From Rhizobium rhododendri (lineage in GTDB: Bacteria > Pseudomonadota > Alphaproteobacteria > Rhizobiales > Rhizobiaceae): a DNA stretch of 64,000 nt. Location: the NCBI RefSeq assembly GCF_007000325.2, contig NZ_CP117270.1, positions 124,001 to 188,000 of the forward strand, written 5' to 3'. The translations under genes and the position numbers were made by a program. The notes below the pieces were generated by a model that was not told where the DNA came from, ran no database searches, and was given only the letters and a program-made list of their open reading frames with translations. Positions 1 to 9,133 of this stretch are shown here, piece by piece. The first letter of the stretch is position 1; each line of letters opens with the position of its first letter.

Positions 1-90
1 TGCGTTGAGGATCTTGTCCGGCGTTTCGGCCATAGCCGCGCCGGAAAGAGCAGCAGCCAAGGCTGCGCCGAACATCAAGGACCGATACAT
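1..90 (-). CDS. N-terminal fragment of an exported protein (cut by window edge)
   Basis: Only the first 30 codons are present, read leftward from an ATG at 90. They encode a classic Sec signal peptide: basic start (MYR), a hydrophobic Ala/Leu/Gly core and an AMA cleavage site followed by ETPDKIL. A run of G lies just upstream of the ATG and may serve as ribosome binding site. The gene follows a reductase and an aminotransferase on the same strand, so it could be a periplasmic binding protein of the same catabolic unit, but the mature protein is outside the window and no family can be assigned. Confidence 0.65.
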   Translation of the reverse strand, partial: MYRSLMFGAALAAALSGAAMAETPDKILNA

Positions 91-261
91 GAAAACCCCC
101 GGGAAATTCTGAACTATGCCGCAAAATTATGCCAACCCACCTCGCGATACGAGGTATGGATTGGCATCGCTGGCCGCGACTTGGAAAATATTGCTCATTC
201 ATCCACATAAACGGGATGGGTATGCTGCAGCGCTATTTCCGGCCCGCATTGCTCCGGCGCG

Positions 262-1185
262 TCAGTAGCCGCGCGTCTTGTCGACCAGGTGCGGAATGGC
301 CTCGCCGCGCTCGAAACGCATGACGTTGCGGGCTATTTCCAGTACGGCGATGCGCGGATGGGTGGGCGCCGCCACATGCGGGCTGACCCGGATATCGGGA
401 TGTCGCCAGAATGGATCGCTCTCGGGCAACGGCTCGATGCGGAAGACGTCGAGGACGGCGCCGCTGAGCTGGCCGCTGTCGACGGCAGCAACCAGGTCGG
501 CATCGACGACATGGCCGCCTCGCGCGCCGTTGATGAAAAAGCCACCTCTGGCCTGGGCGTTGAACAGGTCGGAACCGACGATGTTTTCCGTCTCTGACGT
601 CAGGGGTAAAAGATTGACGAGAACATCGGCGCCGGTGACTGCAGCCACCAGGCTATCCCTGCCGGCAAAGGATTGCGCACCCTCGACAGTGCGGCCGCTG
701 CGGCTCCAGACGCGCGTCTTGAACCCGAAGGCGACGAAGTGCCTCGCAACGGGTGTTCCCAATGCACCGGCGCCGAGGATGGTCACGATGCGCTCATGGG
801 CCAGCTTTTCGGCTTGCGGCTGCCAGCGCAATTCGCGCTGGAACCGTTCGTAGAGGCGGATGTTGCGGTGCCAGGACAGCGCCTCTGCCAGTACCCATTC
901 CGTCATCCCTTCCGCCAGCCCATCGTCCACCATCCGCACGATCGGCGTCTTCTCGGCGATTTCGCCGGAACGCAGCAGGTGCTCGATGCCTGCGTTAAGG
1001 CTGAGGATAAGCTTCACCTCCGGCAATGCGACCATCAGGCCGGCCTTCGGACGGCCGACGACGAGATAGTCGATCGGCGCTTCGCCCAGCTGCGGCATGT
1101 CGATGAGGATCTCGTGGGCGGGAAGTGCCGCTTTGAAGAGGGCAGCCAGCTCTTCGCTGCCTTCGGCAATCAGTAGGCGTTTCAT
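262..1185 (-). CDS. GhrA-like D-2-hydroxyacid dehydrogenase (glyoxylate/hydroxypyruvate reductase A family)
   Basis: This is a cytosolic NAD(P)H-dependent reductase of 307 residues. The Rossmann motif GAGALG lies at about 138-143, the substrate-binding region INGARG at 218-223, and the catalytic set is R222, E251 (FRIEP) and H270 (SPHVAA). Length and arrangement match the GhrA branch, which reduces glyoxylate or hydroxypyruvate, rather than the longer SerA or formate dehydrogenase branches. The ATG at 1185 is chosen because AGGA lies about 7 bases upstream; ATG 1188 is directly in front, and an in-frame start at 1221 would add residues of unlikely sequence. It lies 100 bases after a class III aminotransferase on the same strand, so it may reduce the keto acid made by that enzyme; this is inference. 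Confidence 0.85.
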   Translation of the reverse strand: MKRLLIAEGSEELAALFKAALPAHEILIDMPQLGEAPIDYLVVGRPKAGLMVALPEVKLILSLNAGIEHLLRSGEIAEKTPIVRMVDDGLAEGMTEWVLAEALSWHRNIRLYERFQRELRWQPQAEKLAHERIVTILGAGALGTPVARHFVAFGFKTRVWSRSGRTVEGAQSFAGRDSLVAAVTGADVLVNLLPLTSETENIVGSDLFNAQARGGFFINGARGGHVVDADLVAAVDSGQLSGAVLDVFRIEPLPESDPFWRHPDIRVSPHVAAPTHPRIAVLEIARNVMRFERGEAIPHLVDKTRGY

Positions 1186-1285
1186 CATTCCATCCTGGTC
1201 TTGGCTGCTGTCCGTGCGCACGCGCTCGCCCTTCTGTCGACCATCAGGGCGATCGTCGACAGAAAGAGAGGGTACGGAGGCTAAA

Positions 1286-2644
1286 TCAGTGGGTCGACAG
1301 TTCCGTCTGGAACTCTTCGATCGAGCGCTCGAAGATGTCGAAGATATCGTTGATCTGGCTCTGCGTGGTGATCATCGGCGGGCACAGCGCCAGCGAATCG
1401 CCGATGGCCCTGGCAATCAGTCCGTTGTTCTGCAGGATGGCAAACAGTTTCGGTCCGAGCATGCCGGGTGCAAAGCCTTCGCGGGGCGCAAGCTCCAGCG
1501 CACCGATCAGGCCGGCGCCACGGGCTTCGATTGCCAGTGGGTGTTCGGCCAGGCCCTTGAGGCGCGACAGGAAGTTGCCGCTGAGATCGCGGACGTTGCC
1601 AACCAGATCGCGCTCCTCGATGATCGCCAGGTTCTCCAGCGCCACCGCCGCAGCAACGGGATGGCCGGCGGCCGTCACGCCATGACCGAAGGTGCCGATG
1701 ACTTTGGATTCGTCGGCTATCGGCTGGTAGACCCGGTCGTTGATCAGCAATGCCGAGATCGGCAGGTAAGATGAGGAAAGCTGCTTCGACAGGGTCATGA
1801 TGTCGGGGCGCATATCGTATGTGATCGATCCGAACATGTTGCCGGTACGTCCGAAACCGCAGATCACCTCGTCGGCGATCAGCAGGATGTCATGCTTGGC
1901 AAGCACTGCCTGAATGGCGCTCCAGTAGCCTTCCGGCGGCACGATGACGCCACCGGCGCCCATCAGCGGTTCGCCGATGAAGGCTGCGATCGTTTCCGGC
2001 CCTTCGGCCATGATGATTTCTTCGAGCTCTGCGGCCAGCCGCGCCGAAAAGGCCAGCTCGCTTTCGCCGGGCTTGGCAAAGACGCGGTAGTGCGGGCAGC
2101 CCGTATGCAGGATACCCGGCATCGGCAGGTCGAACGAGCGATGGTTGTTCGGCAGTCCCGTCAGGCTGGCGCTCGCAAGCGTTACGCCGTGATAGCCTTT
2201 GACGCGGGAGATGATCTTCTTCTTGGCGGGAAGGCCCAGCGCATTGGCGCGATAGCGGATCATCTTGACGACGGTATCGTTGGCTTCAGAGCCTGAATTC
2301 GTGAAGTACGCCTTCGACATCGGCACAGGCGCCATGCTGATCAGCTTTTCGGCCAGGTCGACGGAGGGTGCGTGGCTCTTCTGCGTGAAGGTGTGATAGT
2401 AGGGCAGCTTCTCCATCTGCCGGGCCGCAGCCTCGACAAGTCGCTTTTCGCCAAAGCCGACGCCGACGCACCAGAGGCCGGACATGCCTTCGATGTATTT
2501 CTTGCCCTCGTTGTCGTAGACATAGATGCCTTCGCCGCGCTCGATGACCAGTGGCCCTTCGGCCTCGTTCTTCCGCGCGTTCGTATAGGAATGCATGTGG
2601 TAGGCGGCATCGCGCGCCTCGACGGAATTGGCTTTATAGGTCAC
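1286..2644 (-). CDS. Class III (omega) aminotransferase, PLP-dependent
   Basis: A 452-residue fold-type I aminotransferase of the omega-amino acid:pyruvate group. Visible features are the phosphate-binding GSE at 118-120, YHG at 151-153, the Asp-Glu pair D258-E259 (LLIADEV) that contacts the pyridine ring, and K287 in TLSKQLSSSY as the Schiff-base lysine. Length is normal for the family. The start is GTG at 2644, with a good AAGGAGAC ribosome binding site about 7 bases upstream. The likely reaction moves an amino group from an omega-amino acid or amine to pyruvate or glyoxylate; the exact substrate cannot be read from sequence. A GhrA-like reductase follows on the same strand. Confidence 0.9.
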   Translation of the reverse strand: MTYKANSVEARDAAYHMHSYTNARKNEAEGPLVIERGEGIYVYDNEGKKYIEGMSGLWCVGVGFGEKRLVEAAARQMEKLPYYHTFTQKSHAPSVDLAEKLISMAPVPMSKAYFTNSGSEANDTVVKMIRYRANALGLPAKKKIISRVKGYHGVTLASASLTGLPNNHRSFDLPMPGILHTGCPHYRVFAKPGESELAFSARLAAELEEIIMAEGPETIAAFIGEPLMGAGGVIVPPEGYWSAIQAVLAKHDILLIADEVICGFGRTGNMFGSITYDMRPDIMTLSKQLSSSYLPISALLINDRVYQPIADESKVIGTFGHGVTAAGHPVAAAVALENLAIIEERDLVGNVRDLSGNFLSRLKGLAEHPLAIEARGAGLIGALELAPREGFAPGMLGPKLFAILQNNGLIARAIGDSLALCPPMITTQSQINDIFDIFERSIEEFQTELSTH

Positions 2645-2833
2645 GAGCGTCTCCTTGAATCATCCTCTGTCTACAGTGCAGCAGCGCGCCTTGTTGTCAA
2701 CGACAGCGTCGCTAGGGCAAGCGATTGGGCGGATTTCTTGACGCAGACCTGCCACTCGGCCGCGAACGACTTTTCGACATTTAATAAGGCTCCCTTGCAG
2801 TCACGAATTAGTGAACAAGTGTGACCTTGCATC

Positions 2834-2858
2834 GGAACCTTTGTTCCAACGGCGGGTT
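2834..2858 (+). promoter_or_regulatory. Candidate EcfG (general stress sigma) promoter
   Basis: GGAAC at 2834-2838 is followed after 16 bases by GGTT. Alphaproteobacterial EcfG/RpoE2 promoters are GGAAC-N16/17-CGTT, so this is a match with one changed base at the -10. It sits about 58 bases upstream of the ATG of a small secreted protein. The call rests on motif matching only. Confidence 0.4.
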
Positions 2859-2915
2859 ACAGACCCTGTGATACTCAGCCGAAATCGGCTCGATATACGC
2901 ATAGGGAGTTCAAAC

Positions 2916-3242
2916 ATGTCCAAGATGCTTTCTATCGCCGGCCTCGGCCTGGCTCTCGCCGGCAGCATTCTCGTCGGCTCGGCGACCATTGCAAGCGCCC
3001 AGAACCTCGACATCCAGGTTGGCCCGAACGGCATACGTCCGGTCATCCGTGACCAGGACCGCGACCACGGCCCACGCGGCGAGTGCAGCCCCCGCGAAGC
3101 CATGGCCGCTGCGCGCGACGAAGGATACCGTCATCCGCGCATCGTTCGCGTCACCGATCGCCGCGTGGTGGTCGAAGGCATGACGGAAGAGGGTCTCGAC
3201 CGCATCACCTTCGCCAATCGCCCCGGTTGCCCGGAAACCTGA
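2916..3242 (+). CDS. Small secreted hypothetical protein, 108 aa
   Basis: The ATG at 2916 is preceded by AGGGAG. Residues 1-28 form a Sec signal peptide ending in ASA, giving a mature protein of about 80 residues. The mature part is Arg- and Asp-rich at first, then carries two cysteines (ECSP and PGCP), which could form a disulfide. An in-frame start at 2811 exists but would bury the signal peptide. No named family was recognised; similar short exported proteins are common in rhizobia. A candidate stress-sigma promoter lies upstream and a strong terminator 24 bases downstream, so it appears monocistronic. Confidence 0.75.
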   Translation: MSKMLSIAGLGLALAGSILVGSATIASAQNLDIQVGPNGIRPVIRDQDRDHGPRGECSPREAMAAARDEGYRHPRIVRVTDRRVVVEGMTEEGLDRITFANRPGCPET

Positions 3243-3265
3243 TCGAAAAATATACCAACCGCTTC

Positions 3266-3293
3266 AGCCCCGCTTTCACGAGCGGGGCTTTTC
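3266..3293 (+). terminator. Rho-independent terminator
   Basis: A perfect 9-bp stem, AGCCCCGCT and AGCGGGGCT, with a 6-base loop is followed by TTTTC. It lies 24 bases after the stop of the small secreted protein gene. Confidence 0.9.
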
Positions 3294-3393
3294 ATTGCGG
3301 TGAAGGCGCTCCTGCCAAGGGTGCTGGAGGTTATCGAGCGCCTGTGCAACAAGCGTTTCGCTGACGGGACGAGTGGGCTGGATAGAGACGGTC

Positions 3394-4098
3394 ATGCGTT
3401 TGCTTTTGAAATTTTTGCGGGTCGTCGCAATCCTGGCCGGTGTGGTCGTTGCTTGCGGCATACTCGGCGTGCTCGTACCCCACCCGCCTGCCCGAGATGT
3501 CGCCGACGCATCCAGAAACCATCGCATACTGATCCTCAGCAACCCTATCCACACCGATATCGCCATTCCAGTCGATGACGAACTTCGCAGCGAGTTCGAC
3601 TTCCTGCCATCCGCCGGTCTCGATTTTAAACTCGATGGTGTCCGCTATGTCATCTTCGGATGGGGCGGGCGGGCGTTCTACACGGAGACGCCGACATGGT
3701 CGGAGCTGAAGACCATTCCAGTGCTGAAAAGCCTGACCCTTGATCGCTCCGTCATGCATGTGGAACTCGGCGGAGAAATTCCGGTGGGCAGCCCCTATGC
3801 CATGACGGTCAATCTCGATGACGCCGGCATGGCAGAGCTGCGCAAGGCGGTACGTCGGAGCTTTGCTGAAAGCGCCGGCGCCCCTTCCGTTTTGAATGGC
3901 TTCGCCTACGGTCCCTACGACGCGTTTTACGAGGCCAACGGGTATTTCAATGTGATTGCGGGCTGCAATACATGGACTGCGGCCATGCTGCGGCGCGCGG
4001 GTCTCACCACGGGATGGTGGACGCCCATGCCCTTCATGCTGCGGCTGGCGCTCCGGCTTCACAACGGTGCCGACAGCCTGCCCGCCGTGTCGTCCTAG
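3394..4098 (+). CDS. TIGR02117/DUF2459-like membrane-anchored protein
   Basis: A 234-residue protein with one N-terminal membrane segment (about residues 3-28) and an exported domain. Family marks include the HTDIAIP strand, FGWGGRAFY near residue 90, and the C-terminal GCNTWTAAMLRRAGL, where a Cys sits before NTWT as in TIGR02117/DUF2459 proteins. The biochemical role of that family is unknown. The ATG at 3394 is used; a GTG at 3373 would add seven residues. It precedes the response regulator gene by 70 bases on the same strand, but no functional link is known. Confidence 0.75.
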   Translation: MRLLLKFLRVVAILAGVVVACGILGVLVPHPPARDVADASRNHRILILSNPIHTDIAIPVDDELRSEFDFLPSAGLDFKLDGVRYVIFGWGGRAFYTETPTWSELKTIPVLKSLTLDRSVMHVELGGEIPVGSPYAMTVNLDDAGMAELRKAVRRSFAESAGAPSVLNGFAYGPYDAFYEANGYFNVIAGCNTWTAAMLRRAGLTTGWWTPMPFMLRLALRLHNGADSLPAVSS

Positions 4099-4168
4099 AA
4101 CTCGGACGGCAGGCAGGCCAGCGGTGCCGGCTCTCGTCATATGGCGAGCTTGGCCTTATAGTCGCCGG

Positions 4169-4837
4169 ATGAGGATTCTCCTGGTCGAAGACAATCGCGA
4201 ACTCGCATCCTGGCTCGGCAAGGCGCTGAGACAGGCGCATTATGCCGTCGACATCGTCCATGATGGCGAAGATGCCGAGCATTCGCTGAAAGTTGCCTTT
4301 TATGCCGCCGTCGTTCTCGATCTTTCATTGCCGAAGCTCGATGGTTTGACGCTGCTCAAGCGCCTGCGGCAGGGCGGCAACAAGGTGCCCGTCATTATCC
4401 TGACGGCGAACGCAAGCCTCGACGGTCGCGTTGCCGGATTGGATAGCGGCGCTGACGACTACCTCGCAAAGCCCTTTGAGATGCCGGAGCTCGAAGCCCG
4501 CATCCGCGCGCTGGTGCGCCGCGGTCACGACCGGGCAGCACCCGAGATTGTCGTCGGAGATCTGTTCTTCGACGGCGGGACGCGCCAGTTCAAGCTGGCG
4601 GGCGATCTCCTTGCACTGACGCCGCGCGAACACTCCGTTCTGGAGCATCTTGTGATGCGGGTCGGCGTGACAGTCAGCAAGGACCGCTTGTCGGAAAGCG
4701 TCTTCGGGTTTGATGACGCTGCCGATCCGAGCGCCATCGAGATCTATGTGCATCGCGTCCGCAAGAAGCTGGAGGGCAGCAGCGTCCAGATCGCCACCCT
4801 GCGCGGCCTCGGCTATATGTTGCGCCATGCGGAGTGA
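4169..4837 (+). CDS. OmpR/TctD-type response regulator
   Basis: A 222-residue DNA-binding response regulator. The receiver domain holds the acidic pocket E7-D8, phospho-acceptor D51 (VVLDLSLP) and the conserved Lys in DDYLAKPF. The C-terminal winged helix begins near residue 125 and contains LTPREHSVLEHL and the recognition-helix region IEIYVHRVRKKL. The ATG at 4169 starts directly with MRILLVEDN. The stop overlaps the start of the partner kinase by 11 bases. The pair resembles TctDE, which controls tricarboxylate uptake in enterobacteria, but no tct transporter lies nearby, so the target is open. Confidence 0.92.
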   Translation: MRILLVEDNRELASWLGKALRQAHYAVDIVHDGEDAEHSLKVAFYAAVVLDLSLPKLDGLTLLKRLRQGGNKVPVIILTANASLDGRVAGLDSGADDYLAKPFEMPELEARIRALVRRGHDRAAPEIVVGDLFFDGGTRQFKLAGDLLALTPREHSVLEHLVMRVGVTVSKDRLSESVFGFDDAADPSAIEIYVHRVRKKLEGSSVQIATLRGLGYMLRHAE

Positions 4838-6254
4838 GGGCGACACCGGCTTCTTTGCAAGGCCAACCCGAGTATTCGCAAGATTGCGCGACAGTCTGCG
4901 CGTCCAGCTGCTGACATGGGTGTTGCTGACGCTCGCCGGCGTTATCTGCGTCAATCTCTATCTAAGCTACAAGTCGGCGGAGGCCACGGCCGATCTCGTC
5001 ACCGATCACACGCTGCTTGCCGCGACGCGGGTGATCGCCGAGGCGATGCGGGTCGATGCATCAGGCACGGTCGAGGCCAACATCCCGCCGGCAGCACTCG
5101 AGATGTTCGATACCGGTTTCGGCGACCGGGTGTTCTATCAGGTCATCACCGCCTGGGGCGGCCTTGTGGCCGGCCTGCCGGACCTGCCGCAGCCGAAGGC
5201 CCCGCAGCTGGCCGAGGACGGCGTCTTCCGCGGCGATCCGGTGCGGGCCATGACCTTGATCCACCCGATCGTCGGTCTCGGCGAGGACGGGACCATTTCG
5301 GTGACGGTGGCCGTCACCCATAACAGCCAATACGCCATGCGCCGCCGCCTTTGGCTTTCGGATTTCACCAAGCAGCTGGCGCTGGTGGTGATCGCCAGCC
5401 TGGTAACGATCATCGGCCTGCAGCGGGGGCTGGCGCCGGTGCTCAGGCTGCGCGATGCAGTCAGGGAACGCGGTCGCAATCGGCTAGATCCGCTGTCGCC
5501 CGATATGGTGCAGAGCGAGCTGCAACCCCTCGTCCATGCGCTCAACGACCATATGGAGCGGGTACAGAACCAGATGGCGGCCCAGCGCCGGTTTGTCTCC
5601 AATGCCGCGCACCAGCTGCGCACGCCGTTGGCGCTGATTTCGACGCAGGCAAGCGTCGCCGCGCGTGAAGGCGACCAGACGAAGCGCGACGAGGCGCTGC
5701 AGGCGTTGCGTTTGAGCACCCGACAGGTAACGCGCCTTGCCAGCCAGCTGCTGACGCTGTCGCGCGCCGAGCCCGGCAGTCGACGCCCACGCAGCGATGT
5801 CATCGATCTCGCCGCCACTGCTCGTCAGGTGCTGGAAAGCCAGGCGGAGGAAGCGCTGCGCCGTCACATCGATCTGGGCCTGGAGGCCGAAGGGCCAGTG
5901 CATGTCGAGGGCGACGGCACGATGCTGCGCGAGATGCTGGTCAATCTGGTCGACAATGCGTTGCGTTACGGCTGTCGCGAGGGCGGCGTCGTCACCGTTT
6001 GCGTGCAGCGCGATGGTGCGACGGCGATCCTGACGGTCGAGGACGACGGTCCAGGCATCGCGGAATCGGAGCGTGGACCGGTGTTCGAAAGGTTTTACAG
6101 GGTGATGGGCACTGAATCGGAAGGAAGCGGTCTCGGCCTGGCCATCGTGCGCGAGGTCGTTGACGGCGCTGGCGGCACGGTCGAACTCAGCGAGGCTTCG
6201 GCGGGTGGTCTGCTGGTCACCATTCGCCTGCCGCTGGCAGTCGTCCTGCCATAG
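4827..6254 (+). CDS. TctE-like sensor histidine kinase
   Basis: A 475-residue inner-membrane kinase. The first membrane segment is at about residues 27-48, then a periplasmic sensor domain of about 130 residues, and the second membrane segment is near 182-200. The H-box VSNAAHQLRTPL has the phospho-acceptor H262. An N-box (LVNLVDNALRYG), a DDGPGIA G1 box and a GSGLGLAIV G2 box follow. The layout, including the short periplasmic domain, matches TctE/QseC-type kinases. It is translationally coupled to the response regulator before it. Confidence 0.92.
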   Translation: MRSEGDTGFFARPTRVFARLRDSLRVQLLTWVLLTLAGVICVNLYLSYKSAEATADLVTDHTLLAATRVIAEAMRVDASGTVEANIPPAALEMFDTGFGDRVFYQVITAWGGLVAGLPDLPQPKAPQLAEDGVFRGDPVRAMTLIHPIVGLGEDGTISVTVAVTHNSQYAMRRRLWLSDFTKQLALVVIASLVTIIGLQRGLAPVLRLRDAVRERGRNRLDPLSPDMVQSELQPLVHALNDHMERVQNQMAAQRRFVSNAAHQLRTPLALISTQASVAAREGDQTKRDEALQALRLSTRQVTRLASQLLTLSRAEPGSRRPRSDVIDLAATARQVLESQAEEALRRHIDLGLEAEGPVHVEGDGTMLREMLVNLVDNALRYGCREGGVVTVCVQRDGATAILTVEDDGPGIAESERGPVFERFYRVMGTESEGSGLGLAIVREVVDGAGGTVELSEASAGGLLVTIRLPLAVVLP

Positions 6255-6255
6255 A

Positions 6256-6284
6256 AAAGGCCGGGTTGGAGCCCGGCCCTTTCT
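6256..6284. terminator. Bidirectional terminator
   Basis: GGCCGGG and CCCGGCC form a stem with a TTGGAG loop, flanked by AAAA on the left and CTTTC on the right, so it can act on both strands. It lies between the convergent ends of the kinase gene and the ABC permease gene. Confidence 0.85.
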
Positions 6285-6307
6285 GGATAGATAGGAAGAT
6301 CTGATGC

Positions 6308-7189
6308 CTATTGGGCATCCATATGTTGCTGTGGCCGCCACTTGGCCAGTCGGTTCTCGACCATCGTCATGATGAACTCGGCAATCAGTGTGACGAACAT
6401 AACGAGGATGATTGCAGCAAACATGCCGGCGGCATCGAAGGTGCCCTTGGCAATCGAGATCAACTGGCCGATGCCGTAGCGCGCACCGACGAATTCGCCG
6501 ACGATGGCGCCGATGATCGCGAAGCCGAAGGACACATGCAGGCTGGCGAAGATCCAGCTCATCGCCGATGGCACGATCACTTCCCGTGTTACCTGCCAGT
6601 CGGAGGCGCCGAGGATGCGGGCATTGGCAATCATGTTGCGGTCGGCTTCACGCACGCCCTGGAAGGCGTTGGCGAAAACTACGAAAAACACCATGATGAA
6701 TGCGAGCGCTACCTTCGACGCAAGGCCGAGGCCCATGATCATGATGAAGATCGGGGCAAGCACGACGCGTGGGATCGAGTTGATCGCCTTGATATAGACC
6801 GAGAAGATGTCGGCCAGGAACCGGTTGCGGCCAAGGCCGACGCCGACGAGGACGCCGGTGATCGAGCCTGCGAAGAAGCCGATAAGGGCTTCTTCCATGG
6901 TGACCCAGAGATTGTACCAGAGCGAACCTTCGGTCGTGCCCTCGGTCGCCCATTCGTAGAGGCGCGAGGCGATGGAGCTCGGACTGGAATAGAAGAACGG
7001 GTCAATTATGTTGAAACGTGACGTCAGTTCCCAGAGCGCGATCGTTATGACGAGAATGGCGATCTGCCAGAAGAGGACAAGCTGCTTGCGCCGGGCGATT
7101 AGCTTCAGCGCTGCTGCTTCGATCTCGGCATCCGAGGTGCCGGCGCGGAAAATCGGCGCGATGCCGGTTTCGAGTGTGGTGATTGACAT
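6308..7189 (-). CDS. ABC transporter permease, SsuC/TauC type
   Basis: A 293-residue integral membrane protein with about six membrane helices. The EAA loop is visible as DRNMIANARILGASDWQVTREVIVPSAMSWIF, the site that docks the ATPase. Family members import nitrate, sulfonates, taurine or pyrimidine precursors. It is the last gene of a binding protein-ATPase-permease operon on the minus strand, starting 14 bases after the ATPase stop. The substrate cannot be read from the permease. Confidence 0.9.
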   Translation of the reverse strand: MSITTLETGIAPIFRAGTSDAEIEAAALKLIARRKQLVLFWQIAILVITIALWELTSRFNIIDPFFYSSPSSIASRLYEWATEGTTEGSLWYNLWVTMEEALIGFFAGSITGVLVGVGLGRNRFLADIFSVYIKAINSIPRVVLAPIFIMIMGLGLASKVALAFIMVFFVVFANAFQGVREADRNMIANARILGASDWQVTREVIVPSAMSWIFASLHVSFGFAIIGAIVGEFVGARYGIGQLISIAKGTFDAAGMFAAIILVMFVTLIAEFIMTMVENRLAKWRPQQHMDAQ

Positions 7190-7203
7190 GATCCGATCCT
7201 CCC

Positions 7204-8028
7204 TCAGGCTGCTTCGCTGGCGCGGCTATAGCTGGTCTCGACCTCCTGGCGGAGATCCTCCCAGATGGTCTTGCAATAATCGATGAAGGTCTGCTCGTAG
7301 CGGATTTCCGAGACGACGCGGGGACGCGGCAGATCGATCTTGTAGACCGACTTGACCGTCGCCGGTCCTGCTGTCAGCACGTAGACCTTGTCGGCCAGCG
7401 CCACGGCCTCCTCGAGATCGTGGGTGACGAAGACGACGGACGCCTTGCGTTCGGCCCAAAGCTTCAGCAGTTCTTCATGCATGACGGTGCGTGTCTGCAC
7501 GTCGAGCGCCGAGAAGGGCTCGTCCATCAACAGGATTTCCGGCTCGTTGATGAAGGTCTGGGCCAGCGAGACGCGCTTGCGCATGCCGCCTGAAAGCTGG
7601 TGGGGATAATGGTGCAGGAAGCGGGTGAGACCGACGCGTGCCAGCCAGTCCTTGGCGAGGCGCTCGGCTTCCGCCTTCGACTTGCCGCGAAACAGCGGCC
7701 CGGCCATGACGTTGTCTATGACGTTCTTCCACGGAAACAGCGCATCCGTCTGGAAGACGAAGCCGACGCGCGGATCGATGCCGTCGACCGGACCGCCCAT
7801 CAGGCGGACTTCGCCGGCGCTCGGCTTGTTAAGGCCGGTTACGAGATTGAGGGTCGTTGACTTTCCGCAGCCTGTCGGGCCGACGACGGCGACGAATTCG
7901 CCGCGTTCCACGGTCATGTTGAAATCGCGAAGTGCCGTCAGCGACTTGCCGGTCGGCGAGACGAAGCGCCGGCTGACATTGATCAGCTCGATCGCCGGTC
8001 CCTGGGCGTTATCCTGTTGCATTTTCAT
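7204..8028 (-). CDS. ABC transporter ATP-binding protein, SsuB/TauB type
   Basis: A 274-residue cytosolic ATPase. Walker A GPTGCGKST is near residues 50-58, the Q-loop is FVFQTD, the signature LSGGMRKRVSLAQ, Walker B EILLMDEPFSALD and the switch His in FVTHDLEEA. The signature with GGMRKR is typical of the nitrate/sulfonate/taurine branch. It sits between the binding-protein and permease genes of one operon and energises import through the permease. Confidence 0.93.
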   Translation of the reverse strand: MKMQQDNAQGPAIELINVSRRFVSPTGKSLTALRDFNMTVERGEFVAVVGPTGCGKSTTLNLVTGLNKPSAGEVRLMGGPVDGIDPRVGFVFQTDALFPWKNVIDNVMAGPLFRGKSKAEAERLAKDWLARVGLTRFLHHYPHQLSGGMRKRVSLAQTFINEPEILLMDEPFSALDVQTRTVMHEELLKLWAERKASVVFVTHDLEEAVALADKVYVLTAGPATVKSVYKIDLPRPRVVSEIRYEQTFIDYCKTIWEDLRQEVETSYSRASEAA

Positions 8029-8083
8029 ACCTGGTGCGTGCCTGTCTAGGGGCGTGCACGCCTTGCCCCGGACGATCGATGGA

Positions 8084-8109
8084 CCGCTTCCGATGTCTGC
8101 CGGAAGCGG
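8084..8109 (-). other. Intra-operon hairpin after the binding-protein gene
   Basis: CCGCTTCCG and CGGAAGCGG form a perfect 9-bp stem with an 8-base loop, 11 bases after the stop of the substrate-binding protein gene. No T-run follows, so it is more likely an mRNA 3'-end stabiliser or partial attenuator that keeps binding-protein output above that of the ATPase and permease. Confidence 0.6.
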
Positions 8110-8119
8110 GCAAAAGCGT

Positions 8120-9133
8120 TTACTTGACGTTCTTGACGTATTCCGTCGTGTACGTCTTCGACAGGTCGATCTGCTTGCCCTTGACGTTCTTCGAGAACTC
8201 CGAGAGCACGGTCAGGACTGTCTTCGGACCATCTTCCGGCATCACGCCATCAGGCGTGAACATGCCCTTGCCGGCCTCGAGCGCCTTGATGTAGCCGTCC
8301 TTGTCGCCGACGTAGAAATCCTTCGGCATCTTGTCGGCGATCTCGGCTGCAGAATGGGTGTTGATGAAACGCAGCGTCTTGACGAAGGCGTTGGCCAGCT
8401 TCTGGGCCTCTTCCTTGTGGCTGTCGATCCACGCATTCTCCATATAAAACGAGGCTGCCGGATAGGTGCCGCCTAGGGCGGCGCGAGTCGATTCGACGGT
8501 ACGCATGTCGACAAGGATCTTCGCCTCGTCTGTCTTAAGCATGCGCGAAATTGTCGGCTCGGTGGTCATGCCGGCCTGGATCTGGTCCTGCTGCATCGCG
8601 GCGATAAACGTGCCGCCGGCGCCGACAGGAATGGTGACAACGTCGCCCGGCTTCAGGCCTGCCTTGGATGCCATGTACAGCGTCAGGAAATTGGTCGACG
8701 AGCCGAGGCCGGTGACGCCGAGGTTCTTGCCCTTGAAATCGGCTGGCGACTTGATTTCGGGATGCTTGGTCGACACGAGCTCGACTTCGCCGGGCGCCTG
8801 GCTGAACTGCACGAGGGATTCCACGAACTTGCCCTTCGCCTGCAGGTCGACGCAATGGTCGTAGAAACCGACCACGCCCTGAACGGCGCCGGCCAGCAGC
8901 TGGTTCTCGGCGTCGACGCCGGCCGCTTCGTTCAGCAGCTCCACATCGAGGCCTTCGTCCTTGAAGTAGCCGAGTGCTTCCGTCAGCTTGGCCGGCAGGT
9001 AGATCTGCTTTTCGAAACCGCCGACCATGATGGTGATCTTGTCAGCAGCCTTTGCAGCGGTGGTTGCGCCGAGCGATGCAGCGGCCATGATGGCGGAAAG
9101 GGCGACGCAATGAAAAAATGCGTTGGAACGCAT
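8120..9133 (-). CDS. NMT1/SsuA-type ABC substrate-binding protein
   Basis: A 337-residue periplasmic protein with a Sec signal peptide (about residues 1-29, ending AKA-ADK). The mature part begins KITIMVGGFEKQIYLPAKLTEALGYFKDEGLDVEL, the typical opening of the NMT1/THI5-like binding fold, and contains the phosphate- or anion-loop-like VTGLGSSTNF. Family ligands include sulfonates, nitrate, taurine and pyrimidine precursors; the sequence does not decide. GGAGGAG lies upstream of the ATG. It is the first gene of the three-gene importer operon. Confidence 0.9.
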   Translation of the reverse strand: MRSNAFFHCVALSAIMAAASLGATTAAKAADKITIMVGGFEKQIYLPAKLTEALGYFKDEGLDVELLNEAAGVDAENQLLAGAVQGVVGFYDHCVDLQAKGKFVESLVQFSQAPGEVELVSTKHPEIKSPADFKGKNLGVTGLGSSTNFLTLYMASKAGLKPGDVVTIPVGAGGTFIAAMQQDQIQAGMTTEPTISRMLKTDEAKILVDMRTVESTRAALGGTYPAASFYMENAWIDSHKEEAQKLANAFVKTLRFINTHSAAEIADKMPKDFYVGDKDGYIKALEAGKGMFTPDGVMPEDGPKTVLTVLSEFSKNVKGKQIDLSKTYTTEYVKNVK

